Of a DNA stretch of 64,000 nt, positions 1 to 9,740 are shown one piece after another. The notes beneath the pieces are model-generated. The model was not told the DNA's origin and did not search any database. It saw nothing but the letters and a program-made list of their open reading frames with translations. The position numbers were made by a program, and so were the translations under genes. This DNA is from Comamonas aquatica NBRC 14918 (GTDB lineage: Bacteria; Pseudomonadota; Gammaproteobacteria; Burkholderiales; Burkholderiaceae_C): contig NZ_BBJR01000024.1 of NCBI RefSeq assembly GCF_000739875.1, positions 103,935-167,934 of the forward strand, read 5' to 3'. Each line of letters opens with the position of its first letter. Position 1 is the stretch's first letter.

Positions 1-661
1 GCCATTCGGTGCAGCAGGTGCCGCAGTGCAGGTAGCGGTGGCCGCTGCTTTGGCCGCCAATACGCAGCACGCTGGCCACGGGCTCGCTGGCGCAGACGGG
101 GCAGATGGTGGCCGGCTCGGTGTAGGGCACGTCGCGCACGCTGAGGGCCGCGGCGCGCTGGGCATAGGTCACTTGCAGCGCGGCCATGATGAAGGGGGCC
201 ATGCCGATGTGGCGGGCGGCCACTTCCTTCTGCAGCAGGCGCTGGGCGATTTCATCGCGCTCCTGCGGGCTGAGGGCGCGCAGCGAGGTGATCAGTGGCT
301 GCAGCGGCTCGGGCAGGCCTTCGTTGCCCGCCAGGGTGTCCAGCATGGCGTCCAGCACGGCATGCCAGGCGGGGTCGATGTGGTCGGCAGCGGGCAACAG
401 GGGCATGGAGTGCTGCTGCGCACGTTCCATGCTGCTGGTGTCCAGGGGCTGCAGCGTCACCTGGGCGGCGGCCACATGCTGGGCATCCACGATCTTGGCG
501 GCAAACTGCAGGTAGTCCGCGATCGGGTTGCCGTCCGACAGCTGGCGCAGGCGCGCTGCGCGGTCTGCGAACAGGCTGGCGACCTGGGGCAGCAGGATGC
601 GGGGGAAGCTGGTCTTGTCCAGCGCTTCGATTTCGCCGGGTTGAAGAATGCGTTGTTGCAT
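1..661 (-). CDS. fdhE: Formate dehydrogenase accessory protein FdhE (3' end cut by window)
   Basis: FdhE is a cytoplasmic rubredoxin-like protein needed for active respiratory formate dehydrogenase; it is thought to act on the catalytic subunit before Tat export. Translation from the ATG at 659-661 begins MQQRILQPGEIEALDKTS. It runs open to the window edge, giving about 220 residues of a family usually near 300. Near the end two Cys pairs are visible, CPVC and CGTC, the first two of the zinc or iron knuckles typical of FdhE, separated by a SSGHRYLHC segment. It is the last visible gene of the minus-strand fdnGHI operon, 102 bases after fdnI, which fits the family's usual place. The C-terminal part lies beyond position 1. 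Confidence 0.88.
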   Translation of the reverse strand, partial: MQQRILQPGEIEALDKTSFPRILLPQVASLFADRAARLRQLSDGNPIADYLQFAAKIVDAQHVAAAQVTLQPLDTSSMERAQQHSMPLLPAADHIDPAWHAVLDAMLDTLAGNEGLPEPLQPLITSLRALSPQERDEIAQRLLQKEVAARHIGMAPFIMAALQVTYAQRAAALSVRDVPYTEPATICPVCASEPVASVLRIGGQSSGHRYLHCGTCCTEW

Positions 662-763
662 AGAAATAGGGGTCCAGAAATTGAAGCCGCCGGCACGCCC
701 AGCAGAGGGCGTCCGGCGGCAATCAACAAGCGTCTAAGTGACTTTATCTAAAGACCGATCGGA

Positions 764-1390
764 TCAGTCGTTGTCGCCAGTCATCTTGCGATACCAGCCG
801 CGGTGGTGTTGCTTGGCCCAAGCACGGGTCACTGTGCCATACAACATGGCGCGGATGGTGCCGCGGGTCCAAATAGCCGCATAGACGTGCATGATGATCA
901 GTCCGATCATCCACACCGCAGCGATGGCGTGCACCACCGAAGCGGCACGCACCACGCCCACGGGCAGCGTCCACCAGGCGCGCCACATCAGCACGCCGGT
1001 GACCGTGATCAGCAGCATGCCGATCACCAGGCCCCAGAACAGGAGCTTCTGGCCACCGTTGTACTTGCCCTGTTCGGGCATGTCGTGGTCGTCGCCGTCG
1101 ATCATTTTGTTGACGTTCTTGAGCCAGTCAATATCGCGGGGTTCCACGATGTTGAGCTTGGCAAAACGGCACGCCATGATGATGAAGAACACGGCCATCA
1201 CCACCCCGATGTAGGGGTGCAGAATGCGCGTCCAGGGGCCGCCACCGAACAGCTGGGTCAGCGGAAAGAAGGCGGGGTGGAAGAACGCCAGACCGGACAG
1301 GGCCAGCAAAATGAAGCAAATGCCTACCACCCAGTGGTTGGCGCGCTCCGATGCGTTGTAGCGCACGAGGTCGCGAGGGTTGCGTTTCAT
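764..1390 (-). CDS. fdnI: Formate dehydrogenase-N/O gamma subunit, cytochrome b556
   Basis: Membrane subunit (208 aa) of respiratory formate dehydrogenase. It carries two b-type hemes and passes electrons from the beta subunit to quinone. The start [20 protein letters not shown] is the family N-terminus, with a His near residue 19. Four hydrophobic segments are visible, around residues 21-38, 57-75, 112-132 and 150-172, with further conserved His residues in the later helices. Its ATG overlaps the stop of fdnH by four bases (1387-1390), indicating translational coupling. Whether it belongs to the Fdn or Fdo class cannot be settled from sequence alone. Confidence 0.93.
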   Translation of the reverse strand: MKRNPRDLVRYNASERANHWVVGICFILLALSGLAFFHPAFFPLTQLFGGGPWTRILHPYIGVVMAVFFIIMACRFAKLNIVEPRDIDWLKNVNKMIDGDDHDMPEQGKYNGGQKLLFWGLVIGMLLITVTGVLMWRAWWTLPVGVVRAASVVHAIAAVWMIGLIIMHVYAAIWTRGTIRAMLYGTVTRAWAKQHHRGWYRKMTGDND

Positions 1391-2316
1391 TTGCCGTTCT
1401 CCTTGTTCAGCGCTTCAGCGTCCTTGCGCTCCATTTCATCTTCCAGTTCCTTGGACACGTCGTTCGGACCCTTGGTGATGTAGTGAAACAGGCTGCCGAC
1501 AGCAGCTGCGCCCAGTGCGGCCATGGCCAGAGGCTTGGCAACACCCTTCCACAGGGATACCATCGGGCTGATCTTGGGATCGTCCGGCAGGCCCTTGTAC
1601 AGCGAAGGCTTGTCTGCATGGTGCAGCACGTACATGACGTGCGTACCGCCCACGGCTGCGGGGTCATACAGACCAGCGTTCGCGTAGCCACGCTGCTTCA
1701 GATCGCCGATGCGGCGCTCTGCCTGGTCGTGCATCGCCTTCTTGGTGCCAAACATGATGGCGCCGGTCGGGCAGGTCTTGACGCAGGCAGGTTCGCGGCC
1801 CACCGCCACGCGGTCCGAACACAAGGTGCACTTGTACGCCTTGTGGTCCTTCTTGGAGATGCGTGGAATGTTGAACGGGCAGCCGGTCACGCAGTAGCCG
1901 CAACCGACGCATTGGTCCTGCTGGAAGTCCACGATGCCGTTGGCGTACTGCACGATCGCACCGGGCGAGGGACAGGCCTTCAGACAGCCGGGGTCTTCAC
2001 AGTGCATACAGCCGTCCTTGCGGATCAGCCATTCCAGATTGCCGGTGGCTTCGTTCTCGTACTCGGCAAAGCGCATGACGGTCCACGACTGATCGGTCAG
2101 ATCGGTCGGGTTGTCGTACACGCCAGCAGCCGAAGTGCCGATTTCGTCGCGCAGATCGTTCCACTCCATGCAGGCGGTCTGGCAAGCCTTGCAGCCAATG
2201 CATTTGGAGACATCGATCAGCTTGGCGACCTCCCCGCTGTGTGCTTCACGCGCACTGGGAGCGGGGGTGGTCGTTGCGGAGCGACGCTTGATATCGAGGG
2301 ACATGGTTGAGGACAT
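1387..2316 (-). CDS. fdnH: Formate dehydrogenase beta subunit, four [4Fe-4S] clusters
   Basis: Electron-transfer subunit (309 aa) linking the molybdenum site of FdnG to the cytochrome b subunit. Four cysteine groups are visible in order: [35 protein letters not shown] and the split set CTLC...CVKTC. These are the ligands of four [4Fe-4S] clusters. A single hydrophobic helix near residues 262-280 is the membrane anchor seen in this family. It lies 13 bases after fdnG and overlaps fdnI by four bases, so the three subunits form one transcription unit. The N-terminus has a roughly 30-residue Ser/Thr/Ala-rich extension before the first ferredoxin motif, and no signal peptide; export is expected with FdnG. 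Confidence 0.95.
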   Translation of the reverse strand: MSSTMSLDIKRRSATTTPAPSAREAHSGEVAKLIDVSKCIGCKACQTACMEWNDLRDEIGTSAAGVYDNPTDLTDQSWTVMRFAEYENEATGNLEWLIRKDGCMHCEDPGCLKACPSPGAIVQYANGIVDFQQDQCVGCGYCVTGCPFNIPRISKKDHKAYKCTLCSDRVAVGREPACVKTCPTGAIMFGTKKAMHDQAERRIGDLKQRGYANAGLYDPAAVGGTHVMYVLHHADKPSLYKGLPDDPKISPMVSLWKGVAKPLAMAALGAAAVGSLFHYITKGPNDVSKELEDEMERKDAEALNKENGK

Positions 2317-2329
2317 CAGCTATTTCTCC

Positions 2330-5300
2330 TTATGCCTTCTCAACCTTCACGAGGAAGGTCTTGGATTCAGGGGTCATGCTGTTGCCGTCACCGACCGACG
2401 CAGTCAAGTTGTTCGCCAGGTAGCCCTTGCGACCTGTCGAGGCAAAGCCCCAGTGGATCGGAATGCCCACGTGGTGGATGGTCTTGCCGTCGATCTGCAT
2501 GGGTTTGATGCGCTTGGTCACCACTGCCGCAGCCTTGACGAAACCACGCTTGGACGACACCTTGACCTTCTGGCCGGTTTCGATGCCCAGCTCCTTGGCC
2601 AGCGCTTCACCAATTTCCACAAACTGTTCGGGCTGAACGATATTGTTCAGCTGAACGTGCTTGGTCCAATAGTGGAAGTGCTCGGTCAGGCGGTAGGTCG
2701 TGCCCACGTGTGGGTAGTCCTTGGGATCACCCGCAGTGCCCTTGGTGGATTCCAGGATACGCGCTGCAGGGTTGATGACCGCCAGCGGGTTCTTGGGATA
2801 CATGGGGTTGTAGCCCAGCGGGTTGTCGAACGCCTCGTAGTGCGTGGGGAACGGACCTTCGTTCATGCCCTTGCGTGCGAACAAGCGCGCCACACCCTCG
2901 GGATTCATGATGAAGGGGTTGATCACCTCGGGATCCAGGCCTACGGCCACGTCCGGCACGTCCGCGCCGCCCCACTGCTTGCCATTCCACTTGATCAGCA
3001 CGCGCTTGGGGTTGAACGGATTGCCTTGGCGGTCGCACGATGCGCGGTTGTACAGCACACGGCGGTTGGCCGGCCAGGCCCAGGCCCAGTTCAGCGTGTT
3101 GCCGATCCCGGTAGGGTCGCTGTTGTCGCGGCGCGCCATCTGGTTGCCCGAAGACGTCCAGCTGCCTGCCCAGATCCAGCAACCACCCAGGGTAGTGCCG
3201 TCATCGCGCATTTCGCCAAAGCCCGCCAGCTGCTCGCCCGCCTTGCGGATGAGCTTGGTGGGGTCCTTGGGGTCGTACAGATCGACCAGGGCGCGACCGT
3301 TGTATTCCTTGGCAATTTCCTCGGAAGTGGGGTGGTCGGCGTGCGAGTACGGCCAGTAGAGGTTGACGATGGGGTCAGGGAACTTGCCGCCGTCCTTCTC
3401 GTACAACTTCTTCAAGCGCAGGTGCAGGCCGGACATGATCGCGATGTCAGTCTTGGCTTCGCCCGGTGCATCGGCGGCCTTCCAGTGCCACTGCAACACG
3501 CGCGAGGAGCTCACGACCGCACCGTCTTCTTCGGCGAAGCAGGTCGTGGGCAGGCGGAACACCTCGGTCTGGATGGAGGCGGAGTCCACATCGTTGAATT
3601 CACCGTGGTTCTTCCAGAACTCGGAAGTCTCGGTGACCAGCGGATCCATCACGACCAGGAACTTCAGCTTCTTCAAGCCTTCGCGGACATTGTTGGAGTT
3701 GGCCAGCGCGGCCAGGGGGTTGAAGCCCTGCGCGATGTAGCCATTCACCTTGCCCTGCACCATCATGTCGGTGACCTGCAGCATGTCGTACTGCTTGTCC
3801 AACTTGGGTAGGTAATCGAATGCCCAGTTGTTTTCCGCAGTCGCCGCAGGACCCCACCATGCCTTCATCAGGCTGACGTGGAACTTGGGTGTGTTGGACC
3901 AGTAGTTCATCTGGCCGGGACGCAGCAGCTTGGGCGTGCGTGCGGCGATGTACTGTTGGTAGTCTTGCTCGCGCTCGTTGGGCAGCGTCAGGTAACCCGG
4001 CAACGAAGCGGACAAGATACCCAAGTCGGTCAAGCCCTGGATGTTGGAGTGACCGCGCAAGGCGTTCATGCCACCACCTGCAACGCCGATGTTGCCGCAC
4101 AGCAGCTGGATCATGGCGCCGGTACGCAGCATTTGTGCGCCCGTGGTGTGCTGGGTCCAGCCCAGTGCGTACATGATGGTCGCCACGCGGCCTGCCACTG
4201 CGGTCGAGGCAAACTGCTCGGCCACGTGCAGGAACTTGGCCTGGGGGGTGCCGCAGATGCTTTCTACCTTCTCGGGGGTATAGCCCGCGTAATGGCGCTT
4301 AAGCCACTGGTAGACGCAACGGGGGTGCTGCAACGTGGGGTCGGTCTTCACGAAGCCGTCTTCGCCCATCTCGTAGTCCCACGACGATTTGTCGTAAGTA
4401 CGGGTCTCGGGGTTGTAGCCGGAGAAGATGCCTTCGTCGAACGCAAAGTCTTCGCGCACGATGTATGTGAAGTCGGTGTAGTTCTTCACATATTCGTGGT
4501 GAATTTTGTCGTTGGTCAGTAGGTAATTGATGATGCCGCCCAGGAACACGATGTCCGAGCCCGAACGGATAGGGGCATAGAAATCGGCTACGGAAGCAGA
4601 TCGGTTGAAACGCGGATCGACCACCATGAAGTGCGCACCGTTGTGCTCCTTCGCTTCGGTCACCCATTTGAAACCACAGGGGTGCGCTTCCGCAGCGTTA
4701 CCGCCCATGATCAGGATCACATCAGCATTCTTGATGTCGACCCAGTGATTTGTCATGGCTCCACGGCCAAACGTCGGGGCAAGACCTGCCACCGTCGGGC
4801 CGTGTCAGACACGTGCTTGGTTATCGAGCGCCAGCAGGCCCCAGGAACGGGCAACCTTGTGGGTGACGTAACCGGCTTCGTTGCTAGAGGCCGAAGCAGC
4901 CAGCATGCCGGTGGTGAGCCAACGGTTGACCGTTTGACCCTTTTCATTCTTCTCGACGAAGTTGGCGTCGCGGTCTTCCTTCAGAAGCTTGGCGATACGG
5001 TCCAGGGCTTCGTCCCACGACAGGCGCTTCCACTCGGTCGAGCCGGGAGCACGGTATTCGGGGTACTTGAGGCGGTTGGGGCTGTGAACGAAGTCCAGCA
5101 GCGAGGCGCCCTTGGGGCACAGCGTGCCGCGATTCACGGGGTGATCGGGATCACCTTCAACGTGCATCACCGACATCTTGGCGTTCTTGACGCCGTCGCT
5201 GTAGGAGTACATCAGGATGCCGCAGCCCACCGAACAGTACGTGCATGTCTGCCGTGTGACGGTGGTTGCGGCCAGTTTGAACTGACGGACTTCAGCCAGG

Positions 5301-5395
5301 GCAGCGGTGGGCGAGAAGCCCATCACTGCCAGACTGGATGCCGCCAGACTCGAGCCAGTCACTTGCATGAACTGGCGTCTGGATAGTTGCACCAT
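2330..5395 (-). CDS. fdnG: Formate dehydrogenase major subunit, selenocysteine-containing (UGA read through at codon 197)
   Basis: Catalytic subunit, 1021 residues, oxidising formate to CO2 at a bis-MGD molybdenum centre in the periplasm. A Tat signal (SRRQFMQ, residues 5-11) ends near AALA (34). Cys51, Cys54, Cys58 and Cys93 bind a [4Fe-4S] cluster, with Lys95 following. The frame has one internal stop, UGA at 4805-4807 (codon 197). Reading through gives QARV-U-HGPTVAGLAP, exactly the selenocysteine context of E. coli FdnG/FdoG, and the frame then continues 824 codons to a stop at 2330. A SECIS hairpin follows the UGA. This is therefore one intact gene, not two ORFs or a pseudogene. It starts the fdnGHI-fdhE operon. 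Selenocysteine genes (selABCD) must lie elsewhere. Confidence 0.96.
4772..4807 (-). promoter_or_regulatory. Selenocysteine UGA codon and bacterial SECIS hairpin
   Basis: The UGA occupies 4805-4807. Reading on the minus strand, the upper stem pairs GGCA (4790-4787) with UGCC (4781-4778) around the loop GGUCU (4786-4782). A lower stem CGG (4794-4792) pairs with CCG (4777-4775), leaving U4791 bulged. A GGUCU-type loop and a bulged U are the SelB-recognised features of the E. coli fdhF/fdnG elements. Its position within 15-30 nt of the UGA also fits. Pairing was done by eye. Confidence 0.88.
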
Positions 5396-5779
5396 GGGGT
5401 TACCTTTTAAAACTTGACGCTTGTAGGCGAAATTCTAGTTATGTGTCTCATACAAGACCCACTCCCAGCCTTTAACCGATGGCGCTTACCGGGGAATGTA
5501 TGCATATGGTTGCATAGATCGGCGGCACATATAAGGCGGGAAGAACCCGAGTTTTGTAGGTGCTGGCCGTGTGTGCTTTATGGAAAATCCAGCAAGCGCC
5601 GCCTGCAGCGGCGACAATGCGGGCCATCAACAGCAAGGTGTGCGCAACCCGTGAAGGCGGGTGTGCCACGTGTCGAGGGTCGACCCATCTTCGTGTTGGC
5701 GTACAGCGGTGGCTGCTGTGCGCAGATGCGCCGGTCGTCTTGTCTGCGTCGGCTTTTGTTCCTTGTTGCGGTTTTTTCC
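5396..5779. promoter_or_regulatory. Divergent intergenic region between fdnG and mnmH
   Basis: No convincing gene lies in these 384 bases; an open frame continues upstream of mnmH but has no family similarity. On the minus strand TAGAAT (5437-5432) is a possible -10 for fdnG, about 40 bases from its start, without a clear -35. A short GCCGC/GCGGC hairpin sits near 5598-5613. The region is expected to hold promoters for both the formate dehydrogenase operon and mnmH. Confidence 0.4.
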
Positions 5780-6829
5780 ATGTCCCATCGCCAGCCCGTC
5801 CGTGTGGCCGATCTTGCTCAGTTCACGACCATCATCGACGCCCGCACGCCTGCAGAATTTGCCCTTGACCACATCCCCGGCGCGATCAACTGCCCGGTGC
5901 TGAGCGACGCCGAGCGCGCCACCATCGGCACCATCTACAAGCAGGTCAGCCCCTTCGAGGCCAAACGCCTGGGGGCGGCCCTGGTGGCCCAGAACCTGGC
6001 CCAGCACCTGCACACCACCTTTGCCGACAAGCCCGAGAATTGGCGTCCCGTGGTCTATTGCTGGCGCGGGGGGCTGCGCAGCGGCTCCATGGTGACGTGG
6101 CTGCGTCTGGTCGGTTGGGATGCCCAGCAACTGGCGGGCGGCTACAAGTCCTTCCGCCACTATGTGGTCGACGAGATCGAGCGCCTGGTGCCGCAGTTGC
6201 AGCTGCGCGTGCTGTGCGGCGCCACCGGCAGCGCCAAGACCCGGGTGCTGCACGCCTTGCAGCAGCAGGGTGCGCAGGTGGTGGACCTGGAGGGGCTGGC
6301 CTGCCACAAGGGGTCGTTGCTGGGCGCCTTGCCGGGCGTGCCGCAGCCCTCGCAAAAGAGCTTCGAGACACAGCTGGTGGCCGTGCTGGAAACCCTGGAC
6401 CTGAGCCGGCCGGTGTATGTGGAGGGGGAAAGCCCCAAGATCGGCCGCGTGGCCTTGCCCCTGCAACTGGTGCAGCACATGCGCCAGGCGCCGGTCATCG
6501 AAATCCAGGCCACCGAGACGGCGCGGCTGGACTACCTGTTGCGCGATTACGCCTACCTGGGCGATGACGTGGCCTCGCTGTGCGAGCGGCTGGCCTACCT
6601 CAAGGAAATCCAGGGCAGCGAGACGATTGCCCGCTGGCAGGACTGGGCCCAGGCTGGCGCGTTGCCGCAGCTGTTTGCCGAGCTGATGCGCCTGCATTAC
6701 GACCCCCAGTACCAGCGTTCGCAGTCGCGCCACTTCGCCCAGTGGGGGCAGCGCCAGTCGCTGGCGGCCGACGACCTGTCCGAATCCGCCTTTGCCCGCC
6801 TGGCCGGCGCGATCGTCGCCCTGGGCTGA
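5780..6829 (+). CDS. mnmH: tRNA 2-selenouridine synthase (MnmH/SelU/YbbB)
   Basis: MnmH replaces sulfur by selenium in 2-thiouridine at the wobble position of Lys, Glu and Gln tRNAs, using selenophosphate. The protein (349 aa) has an N-terminal rhodanese domain with the active cysteine in YCWRGG (Cys94). A C-terminal P-loop domain follows, with GATGSAKT at 147-154; the family usually has GxTGSGKT, so Ala replaces Gly here. The chosen ATG gives MSHRQPVRVADLAQF, aligning with known N-termini; the open frame extends about 120 codons further upstream without similarity. It is divergent from the selenoprotein operon fdnGHI, so two selenium-dependent functions sit side by side. Length is close to that of E. 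coli YbbB. Confidence 0.93.
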   Translation: MSHRQPVRVADLAQFTTIIDARTPAEFALDHIPGAINCPVLSDAERATIGTIYKQVSPFEAKRLGAALVAQNLAQHLHTTFADKPENWRPVVYCWRGGLRSGSMVTWLRLVGWDAQQLAGGYKSFRHYVVDEIERLVPQLQLRVLCGATGSAKTRVLHALQQQGAQVVDLEGLACHKGSLLGALPGVPQPSQKSFETQLVAVLETLDLSRPVYVEGESPKIGRVALPLQLVQHMRQAPVIEIQATETARLDYLLRDYAYLGDDVASLCERLAYLKEIQGSETIARWQDWAQAGALPQLFAELMRLHYDPQYQRSQSRHFAQWGQRQSLAADDLSESAFARLAGAIVALG

Positions 6830-6954
6830 CCGCGGGGCATCCAGGCGCCACGGCCTGGGTGCCTGCGGGTCTGGCGTGCCTGGATGACACCTGGCAGGCC
6901 CGCTGGGTGGTACAACGTCGCATGTTTGATGTGCCCCACCAGGAGTCCTGCACC

Positions 6955-7836
6955 ATGTCCGAAGCCCCCGTCCCGCCTGAACGCATCCTTGCCCGCCCCA
7001 GCAGCCTGGGGGAGGGCATGACGGTGGCCCGCGTCCTGCCCACCCGGTGGCGGCGCATGATCGGCGCCTGGTGTTTTCTGGACCACCTGGGTCCGGTGGA
7101 CTTTCCCGCCGGCCAGGGCATGCATGTGGGGGCCCACCCGCACACCCGGCTGCAGACCTTCACCTGGATGATTGAGGGCGAAATCCTGCACCGCGACAGC
7201 CTGGGCTCGGAACAGGTGGTGCGCCCCGGTCAGGTGAACCTGATGACGGCGGGCTACGGTATTTCGCACACCGAAGACTCGGTCACGCCCGGTGCGCGCC
7301 TGCATGCGGCCCAGTTGTGGATTGCCTTGCCGGCGGCGGTGGCCGACCAGCCGCCCGCCTTTGCGCATTACCCGGTGCTGCCCACCTGGCAGGCGCAGGG
7401 TTGTGACTGGGCCCTAATGGCCGGCAGCTATGGCGAACACACCGCGCCCACGCAGCTGCATTCCCCATTGGTGGGCTTGGAGGTGCGCTGCGACCGCGGG
7501 GCCACCGTGACGTTGCCGCTGCGCGCAGACTTTGAATACGGCTTGCTGCCGCTGACTGGCGGGCTGGCCGTGGCCGGCGAGACCTGGATTGCCAACGAAC
7601 TGGCGTACCTGGCTGCCGGGCGCACCGCGGTGACGCTCCAGATGCAGGCCGGCACCCGGCTGCTGCTGATCGGTGGCGCGCCGTTTGCCGACCCGGTGAC
7701 CATGTGGTGGAACTTTGTGGGCCCGGATCTGGCGAGCATCCGCACCTACCGCGAGGCCTGGCAGGTCCAGAGCGAACGCTTTGGCAGCGTGCCCGGCGGG
7801 GAAGGGCGACGCCTGATGGCCCCGCCGCTGCCCTGA
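6955..7836 (+). CDS. Pirin family protein (bicupin)
   Basis: Two-cupin metalloprotein of the pirin family (293 aa). Members include quercetinases and redox or transcription cofactors, so the substrate cannot be named. The first cupin has the expected ligands His61, His63 (AHPHTRLQTFTW), His105 and Glu107 (GISHTE). The ATG was chosen because AGGAG lies eight bases upstream and MSEAPVPPERILARPSSLGEGM is a plausible family start; the open frame extends further upstream into mnmH. It follows mnmH by 125 bases on the same strand, but co-transcription is uncertain. Confidence 0.88.
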   Translation: MSEAPVPPERILARPSSLGEGMTVARVLPTRWRRMIGAWCFLDHLGPVDFPAGQGMHVGAHPHTRLQTFTWMIEGEILHRDSLGSEQVVRPGQVNLMTAGYGISHTEDSVTPGARLHAAQLWIALPAAVADQPPAFAHYPVLPTWQAQGCDWALMAGSYGEHTAPTQLHSPLVGLEVRCDRGATVTLPLRADFEYGLLPLTGGLAVAGETWIANELAYLAAGRTAVTLQMQAGTRLLLIGGAPFADPVTMWWNFVGPDLASIRTYREAWQVQSERFGSVPGGEGRRLMAPPLP

Positions 7837-7849
7837 AAACGGGTTATTC

Positions 7850-7900
7850 GGTTTTGATAGCTGCCTGCGCTTGCTGCACAGGCGCTGCAGGCCAATTCGG
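7850..7900. repeat. Dispersed intergenic repeat (ATAGC...GCGCT family)
   Basis: The segment contains TTTTGATAGCTGCCTGCGCT, a short spacer and GGCGCTGCAGGCCAATT, with imperfect inverted GCGC cores. Similar elements occur near 30005, 31030, 46936, 48464 and 53866. They lie mostly just after gene ends. The pattern matches short repeats I recall from Comamonadaceae genomes. Boundaries are approximate. Confidence 0.5.
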
Positions 7901-8031
7901 CTGATATTGGGCGGGTCGGTCTGGGCGTCATGGCACGTGTGGCCGCCCAGGGTGACGACCCCGCCGCTGGCCGAGGGCTCAGCGACGCTGGCTCACCCCC
8001 TGTGGCTGTACTCAAGGGGTGAAAATGGCCT

Positions 8032-9654
8032 CTAGCCTTGCAGCATAAGCGCGGGCTGCTCTGATTCCAGGAGTGCCTGTTCGGCCGACTGGGCGCTGCC
8101 GGGCAGGGTGAACTGCCGCACGGCCTGGTCCAGCACGCCGGCCTGGTCGCGCAGCGAGGCCGAGGCCGCGCTGGACTGCTCCACCAGGGCCGCGTTCTGC
8201 TGGGTCATCTGTTCCAGCTCGTCCACGGAGCGCATCACCTCCGCAATCTGGCGGTGCTGGGTGTGGGCTGCCTCGCTGATCTCGGCAATCACCTGGGCCA
8301 CGCGGTGCACGCTGCCCACGATGTCGTCCATGGTGCTGCCGGCCTGCCGCACCAGGCTGGTGCCGCTGTCCACGCACTGGGTGGAGGCGGTGATCAGCGC
8401 CTTGATTTCGCGCGCCGCCTCGGCGCTGCGGCCGGCCAGGGCCCGCACCTCGTTGGCCACCACGGCAAAGCCGCGGCCCTGTTCGCCGGCGCGGGCGGCC
8501 TCCACGGCCGCATTCAGCGCCAGGATGTTGGTCTGGAAGGCGATGCCATCGATCACGCCGGTGATGTGGGCGATGCGCTCGGAGCTCTGGGCGATCTGCG
8601 CCATGGTCTGCACCACCTCCGCCGTCACCTGGCGCCCGCGCTGGGCCACGCTGGTGGCGGCCTGGGCGTGCTGGTGCGCAGTTTCGCTGGCCTGTGCGTT
8701 GTGCTGCACGCCCTGGCCCAGCTCTTCCATGGCGCCGGTGGTGGTCTGCAGGTGCGAAGCCGTGTCTTCCGTGCGCTCGCTCAGGTGGTGGTTGCCGGTG
8801 GCGATTTCCGCACTGGCGGTGGACACCTGGCCCGAGGCGGCCTGCACCTGGGCCACCAGGCTGCGCAGGGCGGCCTGCATGGTGGCCATGGCGGTCACCA
8901 ACTGGCCGACCTCGTCGCGGTTCAGTGCCACGATGTCCTGCGACAGGTCGCCAGCGGCCACGCGCTGCGCCATGTCGCGCGCCATGGTCAGCGAACGCAT
9001 GATGGTGCGCACGCTGACCACCGTCACCGGCAGCATCACCAGCACGGCGATCAGCACCACGGCGGCCATCAGCCGCTTCATCTGCTCGGCCTGGGCGGTG
9101 ATCTGCTGGCGGGCGGTGTCCAGCTCGGCCTGGGCCTGCATCACGGCGGCGCTCAGCAGGGCGTCCGCGTCATGGATGGCCGAGCGCACGAACTCGGCCT
9201 GCTCGGCCCCCTCGGCCGGGCTGACCAGGCCCTGGCGCACCTGCTCCAGCAGCGGGGACAGGTCGTTGCCATAGCGCTCCAGCGAGGTGTGGACCACGCC
9301 CAGCTTCTGGGCATAGTCCGAGGTTTCGGGCTGCAGCATCCCCAGCATCTGGGCGCGTTCCTTGATGCTGGCCAGCGTGGTCTGCCAGCGACCCAGCATC
9401 TCTTCGGCCCGGTCCGAGCTGTCGGCATTCACGATGGTGTTTTTTTCGGCGATCTGCAGGCTCCCTAGATTGGTGCGCAGCTCGCTGATATCGGTCAGGG
9501 TCTGCACCCGGGTGGCGAAGACCTCTTCCACCGTGTGGTGGGTCTGCTCCAGGGCATAAAAGCCCGCGCCGCCAATGGCGGCCAGCATGGCCAGGCAAAA
9601 CAGGGTGCCGCAGTACAGGCGGCGCTTGATCGACAGGTTGGCAACGAAGTTCAT
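8032..9654 (-). CDS. Methyl-accepting chemotaxis protein (Tar-type, four-helix ligand domain)
   Basis: Transmembrane chemoreceptor of 540 residues. TM1 lies at about 11-32, a periplasmic helical domain of about 160 residues follows, TM2 is near 190-212, then comes a HAMP domain and the cytoplasmic signalling domain. The highly conserved hairpin tip is present ([21 protein letters not shown]). The ATG at 9652-9654 is preceded by AAGGAT at good spacing; the frame continues upstream without support. It lies downstream of trpB on the same strand, 86 bases away, probably as a separate unit. The ligand is unknown and no che genes are nearby. Confidence 0.93.
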   Translation of the reverse strand: MNFVANLSIKRRLYCGTLFCLAMLAAIGGAGFYALEQTHHTVEEVFATRVQTLTDISELRTNLGSLQIAEKNTIVNADSSDRAEEMLGRWQTTLASIKERAQMLGMLQPETSDYAQKLGVVHTSLERYGNDLSPLLEQVRQGLVSPAEGAEQAEFVRSAIHDADALLSAAVMQAQAELDTARQQITAQAEQMKRLMAAVVLIAVLVMLPVTVVSVRTIMRSLTMARDMAQRVAAGDLSQDIVALNRDEVGQLVTAMATMQAALRSLVAQVQAASGQVSTASAEIATGNHHLSERTEDTASHLQTTTGAMEELGQGVQHNAQASETAHQHAQAATSVAQRGRQVTAEVVQTMAQIAQSSERIAHITGVIDGIAFQTNILALNAAVEAARAGEQGRGFAVVANEVRALAGRSAEAAREIKALITASTQCVDSGTSLVRQAGSTMDDIVGSVHRVAQVIAEISEAAHTQHRQIAEVMRSVDELEQMTQQNAALVEQSSAASASLRDQAGVLDQAVRQFTLPGSAQSAEQALLESEQPALMLQG

Positions 9655-9740
9655 CACGAATCCTTGGGTATGCCCCGCTGCTTGTGGCAACGGTATACAA
9701 AATGTTTCGCAAATTTCGCGCCAACCTCTTGACGATCGTT

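Noticed and set aside
2330..5395. Two separate genes or a broken formate dehydrogenase
   Set aside because: The single stop is UGA in the exact selenocysteine context, followed by a SECIS hairpin, with the frame open afterwards for 824 codons.
5414..5779. An N-terminal extension of MnmH
   Set aside because: The upstream residues are Arg/Cys-rich and unlike any MnmH; the rhodanese domain begins right after the ATG at 5780.
8000..8030. A terminator after the chemoreceptor gene (CACCCC/GGGGTG)
   Set aside because: The stem exists but the loop is long and no T-run follows in the direction of the gene.
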